From: Chitinophagaceae bacterium
GTDB lineage: Bacteria > Bacteroidota > Bacteroidia > Chitinophagales > Chitinophagaceae
Direction: 5' to 3'
DNA: 64,000 nt
Assembly: GCA_016713085.1 (NCBI GenBank)
Contig: JADJPV010000001.1
Location: 1,240,001-1,304,000 of the forward strand
Below are positions 18,359 to 27,153 of this stretch, piece after piece. Both the position numbers and the translations under genes were made by a program. Below the pieces are notes generated by a model, which did no database searches, was not told where the DNA came from, and saw only the letters and a program-made list of their open reading frames with translations. How positions within the stretch are numbered: position 1 is the first letter of the stretch; every line of letters begins with the position of its first letter.

Positions 18359-19639
18359 TTAATGACTTGCCAGGTATAGTACTTCTTCTTGAGTTAGAAT
18401 TCGATTCCAGATATAGACGTCATCAATTTTGCCTATAAGACTATTATTTGCATCATTTGGGCTTAAACCACCAATTCGCCAATATCCATTATATCCTTGG
18501 GCAGAAACAATTTGAGAATTTTGAACCAACAAAGAGCCATCAACATATATTTTTGTTCCTACATTACCCATGGTTACAACACAATGGTGCCAGTTTCCAT
18601 CAATAAAATTACCAGCTCCAGTCAGAGTCCCTCCACCGTTTCCAAACGTATAAAAATTAATTGAGCTTTGTGTTAAATAAATTGTTCTATCCCAATTTAT
18701 ATTATGTGAACATTGTCCTTGGTCAAAAGAAAAAATGAATTGGGATGTTTGTATTTGATTGCTCGAATTAAACCATAATGAAATCGAAAATATCTGAGGA
18801 TTGGTTTGTTGAATTGAAGTACAAACTAAATCAGAACCCATATTAAATCGCAATGATTTATTTGCATTACCAAACCTATCTGGATTAAGAATTGCTTGCC
18901 CAACCAAGTTCCCATTGTTACTATTTCCACTCTCATCGTTAGCATTACCATTAAATGGATAATGGGCAATTAAACCACTACTCAAGTTAATGTTATTTGT
19001 TGCAAAACTAACTTCATTTCCATATCCTGTCCCATTACTATTAGAAGCATAAGCCCGTATATAATAATTGGTATTTGTGCTTAAGCCTGTTATACTACTT
19101 GTAAAACTTCCTGTCCCTGTACCATCGGTGGTTTTTGAAGCTAATGCAATTGTAGGGCTTGGGCTAGCACTCCATACAATTCCTTTAGCAAGTATTTGAG
19201 TTCCGCCATCACTGGAAATTGTGCCCCCACTTACTGCAGAAGATGCTGTGATTGAACTTACGGCCGTGGTAGTGAGTAATGGAACACCATTCGTGGTTGC
19301 ACTGGCTTCGTTACTGTAAGTTAGTGATTGACCTGCTGAATTATAAGCATAAACCCTGTAGGTATAAGTTGTATTTTGAGTAAGCCCATTGTCATTAAAC
19401 GTATTAACATTAGAACTTACAGTTGCAACAACAGAATATACCCCTGTTCCAACTTTTCGCTCTACCTTAAATCCGCTTTCATTGGTTGAATTGTCTGTCC
19501 ACAAAAGAGTGATCTGACTTGTTGATACTGTTGTAGCGGTCAATGATGCTGGCGGCAAGGGTATAATTACCTTTTTCTTACAACCAAGAACTGACAATAC
19601 ATAAAGTGCTGCATAAAAAAAATACTTAACTGTTTTCAT
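18359..19639 (-). CDS. FN3 and LamG/concanavalin-like surface lipoprotein
   Basis: A lipoprotein signal ends at Cys20 (SVLGCKKK). Residues about 30-115 form a fibronectin type III domain (LLWTDNSTNESGFKVERK, TYTYRVYAYNSAGQS), about 118-215 a second Ig/FN3-like unit (GTISSDGGTQILAKGIVWS), and the C-terminal ~200 residues a LamG-like jelly roll (GLIAHYPFNGNANDESGNSNNG, WHHCVVTMGNVGTKIYVDG, IGKIDDVYIWNRILTQEEV). Such proteins bind glycans or other surface ligands. There is no T9SS tail; lipid anchoring would place it in the outer membrane. No clear operon partner. Confidence 0.88.
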   Translation of the reverse strand: MKTVKYFFYAALYVLSVLGCKKKVIIPLPPASLTATTVSTSQITLLWTDNSTNESGFKVERKVGTGVYSVVATVSSNVNTFNDNGLTQNTTYTYRVYAYNSAGQSLTYSNEASATTNGVPLLTTTAVSSITASSAVSGGTISSDGGTQILAKGIVWSASPSPTIALASKTTDGTGTGSFTSSITGLSTNTNYYIRAYASNSNGTGYGNEVSFATNNINLSSGLIAHYPFNGNANDESGNSNNGNLVGQAILNPDRFGNANKSLRFNMGSDLVCTSIQQTNPQIFSISLWFNSSNQIQTSQFIFSFDQGQCSHNINWDRTIYLTQSSINFYTFGNGGGTLTGAGNFIDGNWHHCVVTMGNVGTKIYVDGSLLVQNSQIVSAQGYNGYWRIGGLSPNDANNSLIGKIDDVYIWNRILTQEEVLYLASH

Positions 19640-19913
19640 TGCTATTTAGTCCTACTCATTTGGCTTTTCGGTTACGCCCCGTTTTAATAGTTTCAGGTCT
19701 CTATGTTTTTCATGCGGCCGGCAACGGCCCTTTAATTAAAAGTCTTTCAATGCAAATTAGAAGTCACGATTGTCACTGTTCTCTGCTTCGTAATTAATCA
19801 GGTAATAGATTACGTAATTAAAAAATGAATTTTCAAGTATTGGTATAGCAGGTGGTTACAAATAAGTAAATTACATTATGTAAGATTTTCACAGGGTAAC
19901 CTATATTCGTTTT
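19640..19913. other. Intergenic region between divergent genes
   Basis: This 274-bp stretch separates two divergently transcribed genes and must contain both promoters. I see no hairpin, RNA gene or conserved small ORF in it. Confidence 0.5.
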
Positions 19914-21282
19914 ATGAAAAACATCGTTGCTTTACTTTTTTCTACGCTTTATTTTATTAGCTATTCCCATGGGCAGAGCAACAGTTTTTTTTGGGAGAAA
20001 CTAAAAGGCCAGCCTTATAAATATATTCAGGTGCATCCTGCCAGTGAATTTTCACCCGGAGAGTTAGATACGATGGTCAAAAGGAATAGAATTTACCCCA
20101 TAAAAAGTGGAAAAAGATCTTTATTATTGGATTAATGGAACGGGCCGGCTATATAAATTAATCAATGATTCATTAGGCAAGATTTCTTTTATTAGATTAG
20201 ACTCAACTGAGGTTTTTGGTTACAACTTTGGCGCATACCCTTTCACATACAAAAACAACATATACACATTAGGCGGATATGGTATTTGGAGGGTAAATGG
20301 TCAATTACGGGTTTTTTAATCAAAAGGCTAAGGAATGGGATATAATTAAACTCAATAAAGAGATCCCGGTCGTTTGGAATTGGGAGGGGGAGATTGTATG
20401 TTATGGTACAACCCAGAATCCGGGAAAATATATCAAGCTTTTTATTACAAATTTAATCAGGCTGTACGTAATGAAAACACTGTTATACCTGAAGTATATG
20501 TTTTAGACCTACAAAAAGGAGAATGGTCAAAACTAGGAAACCTCCATGTCAGCATTTCATCACAATCTGGTAAAATTAAAAATCTTGCCATGTCTCCATG
20601 GGGATTATTGTGCTTCACAGATTTCAAAATTTTTCTTCTTTCATTTGAAAAAAATAAAATTTATACTTTAAAGGAAACGGCTCAGTATAAACAGAATCTT
20701 TACAGGGCATTCGGTAATACTTTTTTCTTTCTTGACTCAACTTTATACTTCACAAATACAAAAATTAATAAATTAGATTCTATTCGAATCAGCTTAAATG
20801 ATTTTGAGAATGAAGGTGCAGACCTATATTCAAGTTCGTATAATTATTGGTATATCACTTATTTTGTTCTGGCTGCACTTATTATAGCTGTATTATTCTT
20901 TTACCTTAAAAGAAAAACCCAAAAACAGTTATTCCCTTCTAACCTGCTTTTAAGCGGATCTACTTATCTGCAATTAGAAGAAAGTGAATCTGAAATACTC
21001 AGGCTATTATATGAAAATTCACTTGCCAATAGAACCACTTCTATTGACGAACTAAACAAAACAATGGGCTTAAGTAAAAAAAATACAGATATTCAGAAAA
21101 AACAAAGAAGTGATATGATTCTTTCCATTAACCGGAAAGTTTCGTTACTCACCAATCAAAAAGAACCTGCCATTGATAAACAACGTTCAGATTTTGACAA
21201 AAGAAGTTTTGAGTATTTTATCCCGGTTCAAAGAATAGCGGAAGTAAAGGGTTTAATAAAGGAACCCCACCCTGATAAATAA
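19914..21282 (+). CDS. Single-pass membrane protein with beta-propeller-like periplasmic part, triple frameshift
   Basis: Pieces in three frames join into one protein of about 455 aa: signal peptide (MKNIVALLFSTLYF), a Tyr/Gly-rich kelch-like extracytoplasmic region (YTLGGYGIWRVNGQL, VYVLDLQKGEWSKLGNL), one transmembrane helix (YITYFVLAALIIAVLFFYL) and a charged cytoplasmic tail of about 120 residues. Breaks fit single-base changes: A5 at 20111-20115 (one A missing), G3 at 20309-20311 (one G extra) and the GGG near 20383 (one G missing). The tail begins with ESEILRLLYENS, which resembles a winged-helix start, so a membrane-bound transcription regulator is possible. Function is otherwise unknown. 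Confidence 0.65.
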
Positions 21283-21304
21283 GTTTATGAAAGAGAATCA
21301 TCCT

Positions 21305-21420
21305 CCCTGCCGTCTTTTCGACCGCAGGGAGAAATCTTACCCATAATATTCCCTTCTAATTCATGAGATTTCTCAAGCAAGAAACTGATGCTCCGCATCC
21401 TCTTGCTTTCGAAATGACGA
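21305..21420. repeat. Inverted pair of dispersed repeat (family E)
   Basis: The segment CGTCTTTTCGACCGCAGGGA followed by GAAATCTTAC (from about 21311) and the opposite-strand related ATGAGATTTCTC ... TTTCGAAATGACGA (21363-21420) look like two head-to-head copies of the widespread 'GTCATTTCGA...GAGAAATCTC' dispersed repeat of Bacteroidota. The first copy also contains an 8-bp hairpin (21303-21310 with 21324-21331). Located between the convergent 3' ends of two genes, it may also act as a transcription end. Confidence 0.5.
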
Positions 21421-21422
21421 TC

Positions 21423-22303
21423 CTATAATAAGTTCTTCGACATTAAGTATTCTGCAATCTGTACAGCATTTGTAGCCGCACCTTTACGCAGATTATCACT
21501 TACCACCCACATATTTAAGGTGTTGGCCTGAGTTTCATCTCTTCGTAAACGTCCAACAAATACTTCATCTTTTTCCTGTGCATCCATTGGCATAGGATAT
21601 TGCTGTGCAGCAGGATCATCAACCAAAATAACACCCGGAGCTTTGCTGAGCAGATCCTTCACTTCGTTCAAAACAAAATCATTGGCGAACTCTACATTCA
21701 CACTTTCACTGTGTCCCCCCATCACAGGGATACGTACCGTAGTTGCTGTAACGCCATGGGATATTCAGCATCACTTCCTGCAACAGCTTTCTTTCTTTCA
21801 CCCATTAACTGGTCAACAGCTTTTACACCAGTACCAGTTACACTCTGATAGGTTGAAACAACCACACGTTCAATTTTATACCTCTGATGCAATGGCTGCA
21901 GTGCAACCACCATCTGAATCGTTGAACAGTTGGGGTTGGCAATAATCTTATCTTCTTTCGTTAATACTTCTGCATTTACTTCAGGCACCACTAATTTTTT
22001 TGTGGGGTCCATGCGCCATGCACTTGAATTATCAATCACAGTAATTCCTGCTTCCGCAAACTTAGGTGCCCACTCCTGTGATGTACCGCCACCAGCACTG
22101 AATAAAGCCACAGCAGGTTTTGCAGCAATGGCATCGGTCATACTAACCACCTTATACTTCTTTCCCTTAAACTCTACTTCTTTACCCACTGAGCGTTCAC
22201 TTGCAACGGGGATTAATTCTGTAACGGGGAAATTCCGTTCTGCCAATACCTGTAACATTTTGGTTCCTACAAGACCTGTAGCGCCAACTACTGCAACTTT
22301 CAT
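21423..22303 (-). pseudogene. asd: Aspartate-semialdehyde dehydrogenase, with apparent internal deletion and frameshift
   Basis: Asd reduces aspartyl phosphate to aspartate semialdehyde, the branch point to Lys, Thr, Met, Ile and diaminopimelate. The N-terminal two thirds has the NADP-binding VAVVGATGLVG, FSAGGGTSQEW and the catalytic Cys in NPNCSTIQ. The C-terminal third has VRIPVMGGHSESVNVEF with the active-site His, then DEVFVGRLRRDE and the usual LRKGAATNAVQIAEYL end. At the join (about 21755-21765) DAEYP runs almost directly into VTATTVRIPV. Relatives have about 35-40 residues between these points, and the frame also changes there. Either a real ~115-bp deletion inactivated an important gene or the assembly lost sequence. 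ATG at 22303 is chosen because it opens MKVAVVGATG. Confidence 0.85.
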
Positions 22304-22373
22304 TTTGTTTTTTTTGTTTTTAATGTTAAAAAATAAACTTTCGATTTTTGCTTCACTCCCTTTAAGGTTGGGG

Positions 22374-22408
22374 CAAAAAAACAGGCCTTCCATTTCGGGA
22401 AGGCCTGC
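22374..22408 (-). terminator. Intrinsic terminator in the asd leader (candidate attenuator)
   Basis: A perfect 10-bp stem (CAGGCCTTCC 22382-22391 with GGAAGGCCTG 22398-22407, 6-nt loop) is followed on the minus strand by seven Us (22375-22381). It lies between a short leader ORF and asd, about 70 nt before the asd start codon, so it would stop transcription before asd unless disrupted. The 5' arm (minus-strand CCTTCCC, 22397-22403) can instead pair with GGGAAGG at 22438-22444 in the leader ORF. Confidence 0.8.
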
Positions 22409-22434
22409 AAGTATGTTATTCAAAACGTACAGAT

Positions 22435-22491
22435 TCACCTTCCCCTGCGGAACTGTTTCTTTGTGCGTTTTGTATGTTTCATTGTCATCAT
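22435..22491 (-). CDS. Putative asd leader peptide (18 aa, Met/Thr/Lys-rich)
   Basis: A short ORF reads MMTMKHTKRTKKQFRRGR and stops with TGA 27 nt before the terminator stem upstream of asd. It is strikingly rich in Met (3), Thr (3) and Lys (4), end products of the pathway fed by Asd. Its last codons (GGGGAAGG before the TGA) can pair with the 5' arm of the terminator. Ribosome stalling at the Thr/Lys codons would leave this segment free to form an antiterminator; completion to the stop codon would cover it and let the terminator form. This geometry is that of ribosome-mediated attenuation. Translation is not proven and there is no recognisable homologue, so this is a hypothesis. Confidence 0.55.
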   Translation of the reverse strand: MMTMKHTKRTKKQFRRGR

Positions 22492-22588
22492 TGCGGCCCA
22501 AAAGTAAAGTACCATTTGCTTTCAACCAAATTGTTTTATAAATTTCACAGATATATTGGGCAAACGTTTGAATAACACTATTTCTTTC

Positions 22589-24310
22589 ATGAATCGTTCA
22601 CTCCTTATTATAACAACTGTTTGTTTGTGTTTCATTAATGCAACTGCTGTTTCTTCGCAAAACAGGTATGATGTTGTGATCACTGAAATTATGAGCGATC
22701 CAACACCGCAGATTGGCTTACCCAACTTTGAATGGATTGAAATTCGCAATACAACATCATTACCCATTAACCTGCAAAACTGGAGAGTGGGCGATGGCAG
22801 CGGTGTTAGCGGACCACTGCCGAATTTTTTATTACAGCCCGACAGTATTGCCATCATCTGTGGTACAACTGCTGCTGCAACCATGCAGCACTACGGAAGA
22901 ACATTTGGCGTGACATCTTTTCCATCATTAGATAATGATGGTGAAATGATTTTCATCCGCAGCAACACAGGTGTTACTATTCATGCTGTTGAGTACAACA
23001 AAACCTGGTTTAACAATGCAGTGAAAAGTGATGGAGGCTGGGCATTGGAAATGATCGACATCAAAAATCCATGCAGCGGCAGCAGCAACTGGAAAGCAAG
23101 TACAGATGCAAGAGGAGGAACACCGGGTATAAAAAATTCAGTTGATGGAAATAATAAAGATCAAACACTGCCAATGCTCATCCGTGCATTTGCAACAGAC
23201 AGTGTAACGGTTGTTTTAAACTTTGATGAACCATTAGATAGTTTAAGCGGGGCAACTACTGCAAACTATCAAATAAGTGATGGCATTGGTTCACCTGTAT
23301 CAGCCGTCAGCATTTCACCGCTGTTCAATTCAGTACAACTGAAACTGTTAACTCCTTTACAACGAAATAAAGTTTATTCCATTACAGCCAATAATGTTAC
23401 AGATTGTGCAGGCAATGCAATCAGCGCATTTAAAACAGTAAAGCTTGGATTGAGTTCAACTGCCGACAGTCTGGATATAATCATCAACGAACTATTATTC
23501 AATCCAAAAACAGATGGAACAGATTATGTGGAGATTTATAACAGAAGTAACAAGATCATTAACCTCAGCAGTTTATTGTTAGCCAACAGAAGCAGCACGG
23601 GTGTAATCAGTAATCTGAAACAACTGACTGTACAAAACATCGCTATGTTTCCCGGTGAATATTTGGTATTGAGTGAAGATGAAACAATCGTTAAGCGGCA
23701 ATACACAGCAAAAAACTTATCTGCTTTTATCAATGTTCCTTCCATGCCTTCTTACTCCGATGATAAAGGGATTGTTGTATTGGTGAACAATGCAGGAGTT
23801 GTTGTTGATGAACTGGGCTACGATGAGAAATGGCATTTCGCTTTGATCACAAATGCTGAAGGAATTGCGCTGGAACGGATTGATCCAAATACAAAAACGC
23901 AAAACAAAGACAATTGGCACAGTGCATCCAAAGACGCCGGATATGGCACACCTTCGTATCAGAATTCACAGTTCAGAATTGATCTGCAGGTGAAAGGAGA
24001 TATAACTTTAACCCCTGAAATATTCTCTCCCGACAATGATGGCACAGATGATTTTTTAACCATTACTTACCGTTTTCCTGAAACCGGTTATGTAATGAAC
24101 ATCACTGTCTTTGATGCAGGAGGAAGACCTGTAAAAGCTTTGCAGCGAAATGCCATTTGCAGTCAAACCGGTTCTTTCCGCTGGGATGGGTTAAATGACA
24201 AACTGCAGCAATTGCCCGTTGGACCATATGTGATCTTTACAGAAGTCTTTAATCTGGCAGGAAAAGTGAAACGGTTTAAAAACCAGGTTGTACTTGCAAG
24301 AAGATTTTAA
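22589..24310 (+). CDS. Secreted protein with two lamin-tail domains and C-terminal FlgD/gliding-type domain
   Basis: ATG 22589 opens a signal peptide (MNRSLLIITTVCLCF). Residues about 25-145 and 300-430 are lamin-tail (LTD) domains (VITEIMSDPTP ... EWIEIRN; IIINELLFNPKTDGTDYVEIYN), separated by an Ig-like unit (VTVVLNFDEPLDSLSGATTANYQI). The last ~95 residues (IFSPDNDGTDDFLTITYRF ... VFDAGGRPV) resemble the C-terminal domains of Bacteroidota surface and gliding proteins, but no canonical type A sorting motif is visible. It is probably secreted or surface-exposed. LTD domains in bacteria often bind nucleic acid or envelope components, but no function can be assigned. It is divergent from the asd leader. 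Confidence 0.85.
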   Translation: MNRSLLIITTVCLCFINATAVSSQNRYDVVITEIMSDPTPQIGLPNFEWIEIRNTTSLPINLQNWRVGDGSGVSGPLPNFLLQPDSIAIICGTTAAATMQHYGRTFGVTSFPSLDNDGEMIFIRSNTGVTIHAVEYNKTWFNNAVKSDGGWALEMIDIKNPCSGSSNWKASTDARGGTPGIKNSVDGNNKDQTLPMLIRAFATDSVTVVLNFDEPLDSLSGATTANYQISDGIGSPVSAVSISPLFNSVQLKLLTPLQRNKVYSITANNVTDCAGNAISAFKTVKLGLSSTADSLDIIINELLFNPKTDGTDYVEIYNRSNKIINLSSLLLANRSSTGVISNLKQLTVQNIAMFPGEYLVLSEDETIVKRQYTAKNLSAFINVPSMPSYSDDKGIVVLVNNAGVVVDELGYDEKWHFALITNAEGIALERIDPNTKTQNKDNWHSASKDAGYGTPSYQNSQFRIDLQVKGDITLTPEIFSPDNDGTDDFLTITYRFPETGYVMNITVFDAGGRPVKALQRNAICSQTGSFRWDGLNDKLQQLPVGPYVIFTEVFNLAGKVKRFKNQVVLARRF

Positions 24311-24313
24311 ATC

Positions 24314-24378
24314 AGGTATGCCATACTTATAGCCTTATCTTAAAAAAATCATTCTAAGAGTTGAAGTATGGCATACCT
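24314..24378. repeat. 15-bp perfect inverted repeat with palindromic arms
   Basis: AGGTATGCCATACTT (24314-24328) is the exact reverse complement of AAGTATGGCATACCT (24364-24378), with 35 nt between. Each arm contains the 11-bp near-palindrome GTATG-S-CATAC, so the pair could be two operator sites 50 bp apart rather than a hairpin. It lies between two genes, 48 bp before the next start. Confidence 0.6.
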
Positions 24379-24426
24379 CTATAAATTCCATTGCTGACAT
24401 ATTCATTGTTATAGTAACTTTCAGCA

Positions 24427-25446
24427 ATGATCAGCCGTAAAAAAATATTCTACCCCATCACTCCGCTGCTGCGTAACTATCTAAGGGTTTATCAGCATGA
24501 AGGAAAAATGCCCGTCTCCTACAGCGATCTGAAATATTATTCTGAATCTGTTCCACTACTGGATGCATTTGGAAAAGATACCTTTTGGGAAACCATCATT
24601 TATTCGCAAAGTGAAATACAGCATATTCATGATGGACTGAAAGTGATTTACGCCAAGCTGAAAGCAGCCGGTGATTTAAAAGCATTAACACATCTGTATA
24701 TTGAACGGATTGATTACTGCACGTTTGGGAACTCTCATCCATTTCGTATCAGAATCGTTAATAAGTTCAATGATGTGTATGATTATTTCTATGTAAAAAT
24801 TGGTGACGCCTCCCGTGTATACGGATTGGAACTTGAACATTTATTATCTCCCAACCCTGTCCATTATCTCACTGATGAAAACACTTTGGTGGAAGAACAT
24901 ATTGCCGGCATTCCCGGTGATCAGTTTTTAAAAATGATCCCCAGGCGGCCTGAATACAATATGAAACGTATTGCCAAAGAGTTTGTGAAATTCAATGAAC
25001 GCTGCTTTCTGAGGTTGCTGGGTGATATGCGGGCTTACAATTTTGTGTTTGTTATTACTCCTGATTTTGATGACTACCAGTTCCGCATCAGGGCCATTGA
25101 TTTTGATCAGCAGTTTTATGAAGGAAGCAAGAATATTTACATGCCGCAGTTTTTTAAAGAAAACTATCCTTTTGTTGAACTGGTGCAAAAACATTTAAAC
25201 AAAGAAGTGATTCAGCAATACCAGCAGGAAGAAAGGGCTGTATTGGCCAGGCGCTTAAAAGCAGAACGGCACAGGCTGAAAGACTTAAGGGATGTACTGT
25301 TGAAAGAACAGGTATCAACACCTGAAAAAACAAAACAGCTTGCATTAGAATTAGCAGAGCATTACCAGGATCCAATCTTTGCCAAATGTACAAGCATGGG
25401 TCAAATCATTGACCGCAGCTTAAAAAAAGCATTGGTCAGTCGCTGA
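24427..25446 (+). CDS. Conserved hypothetical protein with kinase-like features
   Basis: The 339-aa soluble protein has no signal or membrane segment. It shows protein-kinase-fold landmarks in the right order: a beta3-like Lys124 (FYVKIGD) followed by Glu residues in LELEHLL, a hinge-like VEEHIAGIPGDQFL, a catalytic-loop-like D200-M-R-A-Y-N205 (D-x4-N), and a DFG-like I-D225-F-D. The C-terminal ~90 residues are strongly charged and helical (ERAVLARRLKAERHRLKDL). An atypical small-molecule or protein kinase is inferred; I recognise no named family. A palindromic repeat lies just upstream and the decayed recombinase just downstream on the other strand. Confidence 0.6.
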   Translation: MISRKKIFYPITPLLRNYLRVYQHEGKMPVSYSDLKYYSESVPLLDAFGKDTFWETIIYSQSEIQHIHDGLKVIYAKLKAAGDLKALTHLYIERIDYCTFGNSHPFRIRIVNKFNDVYDYFYVKIGDASRVYGLELEHLLSPNPVHYLTDENTLVEEHIAGIPGDQFLKMIPRRPEYNMKRIAKEFVKFNERCFLRLLGDMRAYNFVFVITPDFDDYQFRIRAIDFDQQFYEGSKNIYMPQFFKENYPFVELVQKHLNKEVIQQYQQEERAVLARRLKAERHRLKDLRDVLLKEQVSTPEKTKQLALELAEHYQDPIFAKCTSMGQIIDRSLKKALVSR

Positions 25447-25451
25447 TATTA

Positions 25452-25963
25452 TTAAAGAGAGAAAAGAAAAGGTGTAAGCCCGTTTTCAAATTCTTGGTTG
25501 TAAATGAGAAAGTTTAACTCCTCCGGTAACAGCGTAATAACAGGCACTTCTTCTTTGGTTACATAAAATTTTTTGTAAAAACTGCCGGTATCAGTCAGCA
25601 GTTCTTTTTGCAGGTAATTAAAAACACACGGAGTATTTTAATATTGGCACCCACATAATTATCATAATGGCGGCAATCAAGGTACAGGTAGTCGGTAAAC
25701 TTTTTATAAAACCGGTTCCAGTAATTTTTTTCAGTTATCAATTCTCGTTTGTTGAGTTGATGAACGGGCCTGATGCGCAGGGCGAATTGTTTTTCGGTTG
25801 CAAATTTCAGCAGCAGCTTAAGGCAGTAAGTATAGTTTTGAATACATCCCCCGGTGAGTGCCCTGCCATTAGCCTGCAAACGGCGGCCGGTTTTGCAATC
25901 TTTGATAAAGCGCTCAAACAGGGGCAGTAATTCCAGTTCTTTTTTGTTGTTTTTAACGGGCAT
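25452..25963 (-). pseudogene. Decayed tyrosine recombinase/integrase, N-terminal part only
   Basis: From ATG 25963 (MPVKNNKKELELL) the product is a phage-integrase SAM-like, core-binding domain (GGCIQNYTYCLKLLLKFA, ILRVF). The frame shifts at an A5 run (25620-25624); adding one base restores ILRVFFNYLQKELLTDTGSFY and the sequence continues to VPVITLLPEELNFLIYNQEF before a TAA at 25452. The catalytic domain with the R-H-R-Y residues is absent, so this is a dead integrase. It marks the left edge of the recombination-scarred island. Confidence 0.75.
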
Positions 25964-26070
25964 ACATTGAAATTTTAGATGCATAAAATAGTCCATTTTA
26001 TACAGAATTTGGTATAAATTGAGCAGGAAACAGTTCTTTGAAAAGCAAGTGCTGCATAGCTTGCGAAAGA

Positions 26071-27153
26071 AATGATTACTATCCCTTTGGGATGATGATG
26101 CCCGGGCGTAAGTTTAATGCTGCATCGCTTTACAGGTATGGGTTTAACGGAAAGGAACAAGATCAGGAAACTTATGGAGACGGTAATATTTATGACTATG
26201 GGTTTAGGATTTATAATCCGAGGTTGGGTAAGTTTTTGAGTATTGATCCTTTGACAAGCGGATACCCTTTTTATACACCTTATCAATTTGCCGGAAACAA
26301 ACCTATAGTTGCAATTGATTTAGATGGATTAGAAGAATACTTTAAAAATGTTATAGATCAGATGACATTTGGCTTCAAAGTTTTGGCAAAACAAACGAAT
26401 TCAACGTATACAGCATCTGTCGGCTTTGATATAAAGGCTGGATATGGAGTTTTCTTTGGTGGGGCAGGAAGTGGTTCAATTGGACTTGGAATTGATGGAA
26501 ATGGTAATTTTGCCTTTACGGCAACGAATCAGTCCTGGATTGATTTATTCAAAATATTTGGCGGATTTGCGTGGGGATCTAAGGGTAATGAAAATAAAGA
26601 GGGTACTTATGACAAAGATGCGATAACACTTGGAGGAAATGTAGGAATTGAATTTTCAGGCGCATGGAATAGGTCTTCCCATATTGAAGGATTAGCAGGA
26701 GAAACAAAAGAATATGAGTTTGATTTTGATATTTTTGAATTCACAATTGGTAAAGGCAATGATAAACTTAGTAGTATTGAAGTGTCGATAGGTCCTGGTT
26801 TTGGTATACCTTCTATTCAAGTATCAACGACAAATACAAAAGTCATAGGTATGAATAGCCAGAATGTAAATGACTTAGTAAATGTTTTACTTGAAGCGGA
26901 AAAGATTTATAATGATAATAACGGGAATAATTTGAGGCCTTTAAATCAAAAAATCAGTAAAGGATTCCTTTGGAAAAATACTGGTGATAATAAATATGAG
27001 TTAATTATTAAAGTATTATACGAATATCAGAATGGAGAAATTAAAGAACTTTTTTCAAAAACAGCATTGACACTCTATCCAAAAGATGGGAATTATATGA
27101 GAACAGGAGAAGTAGCTGAAACTGAAAGTGATAATAACAAAGAGAAAAAATAA
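26071..27153 (+). pseudogene. Orphan Rhs-repeat C-terminus with variable toxin-like tail (5' truncated)
   Basis: The first ~80 residues are the end of an Rhs core (DYYPFGMMMPGRKFNAAS, YRYGFNGKEQDQETYG, YDYGFRIYNPRLGKFLSIDPL, YQFAGNKPIVAIDLDG), the junction where polymorphic toxin tips are swapped. The rest (about 270 residues, Gly-rich, no hallmark motif I know) would be the variable tip. There is no upstream Rhs body and no convincing start; homology begins abruptly near 26071 (the open frame reaches back to a TTG at 26038). It is therefore a displaced tip, probably silent unless recombined onto a full Rhs gene. The following gene overlaps its stop, a typical toxin/immunity arrangement. Confidence 0.8.

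Noticed and set aside
22304..22525. Long N-terminal extension of asd in the same frame
   Set aside because: It reads through the terminator hairpin and has no homology; ATG 22303 opens the canonical VAVVGATGLVG.
22304..22535. Lysine riboswitch upstream of asd
   Set aside because: The leader is short, with one dominant hairpin and no multi-helix junction; a leader-peptide attenuator fits better.
25975..26286. Minus-strand ORF opposite the Rhs core
   Set aside because: Antisense to clearly coding Rhs sequence and without features of its own.
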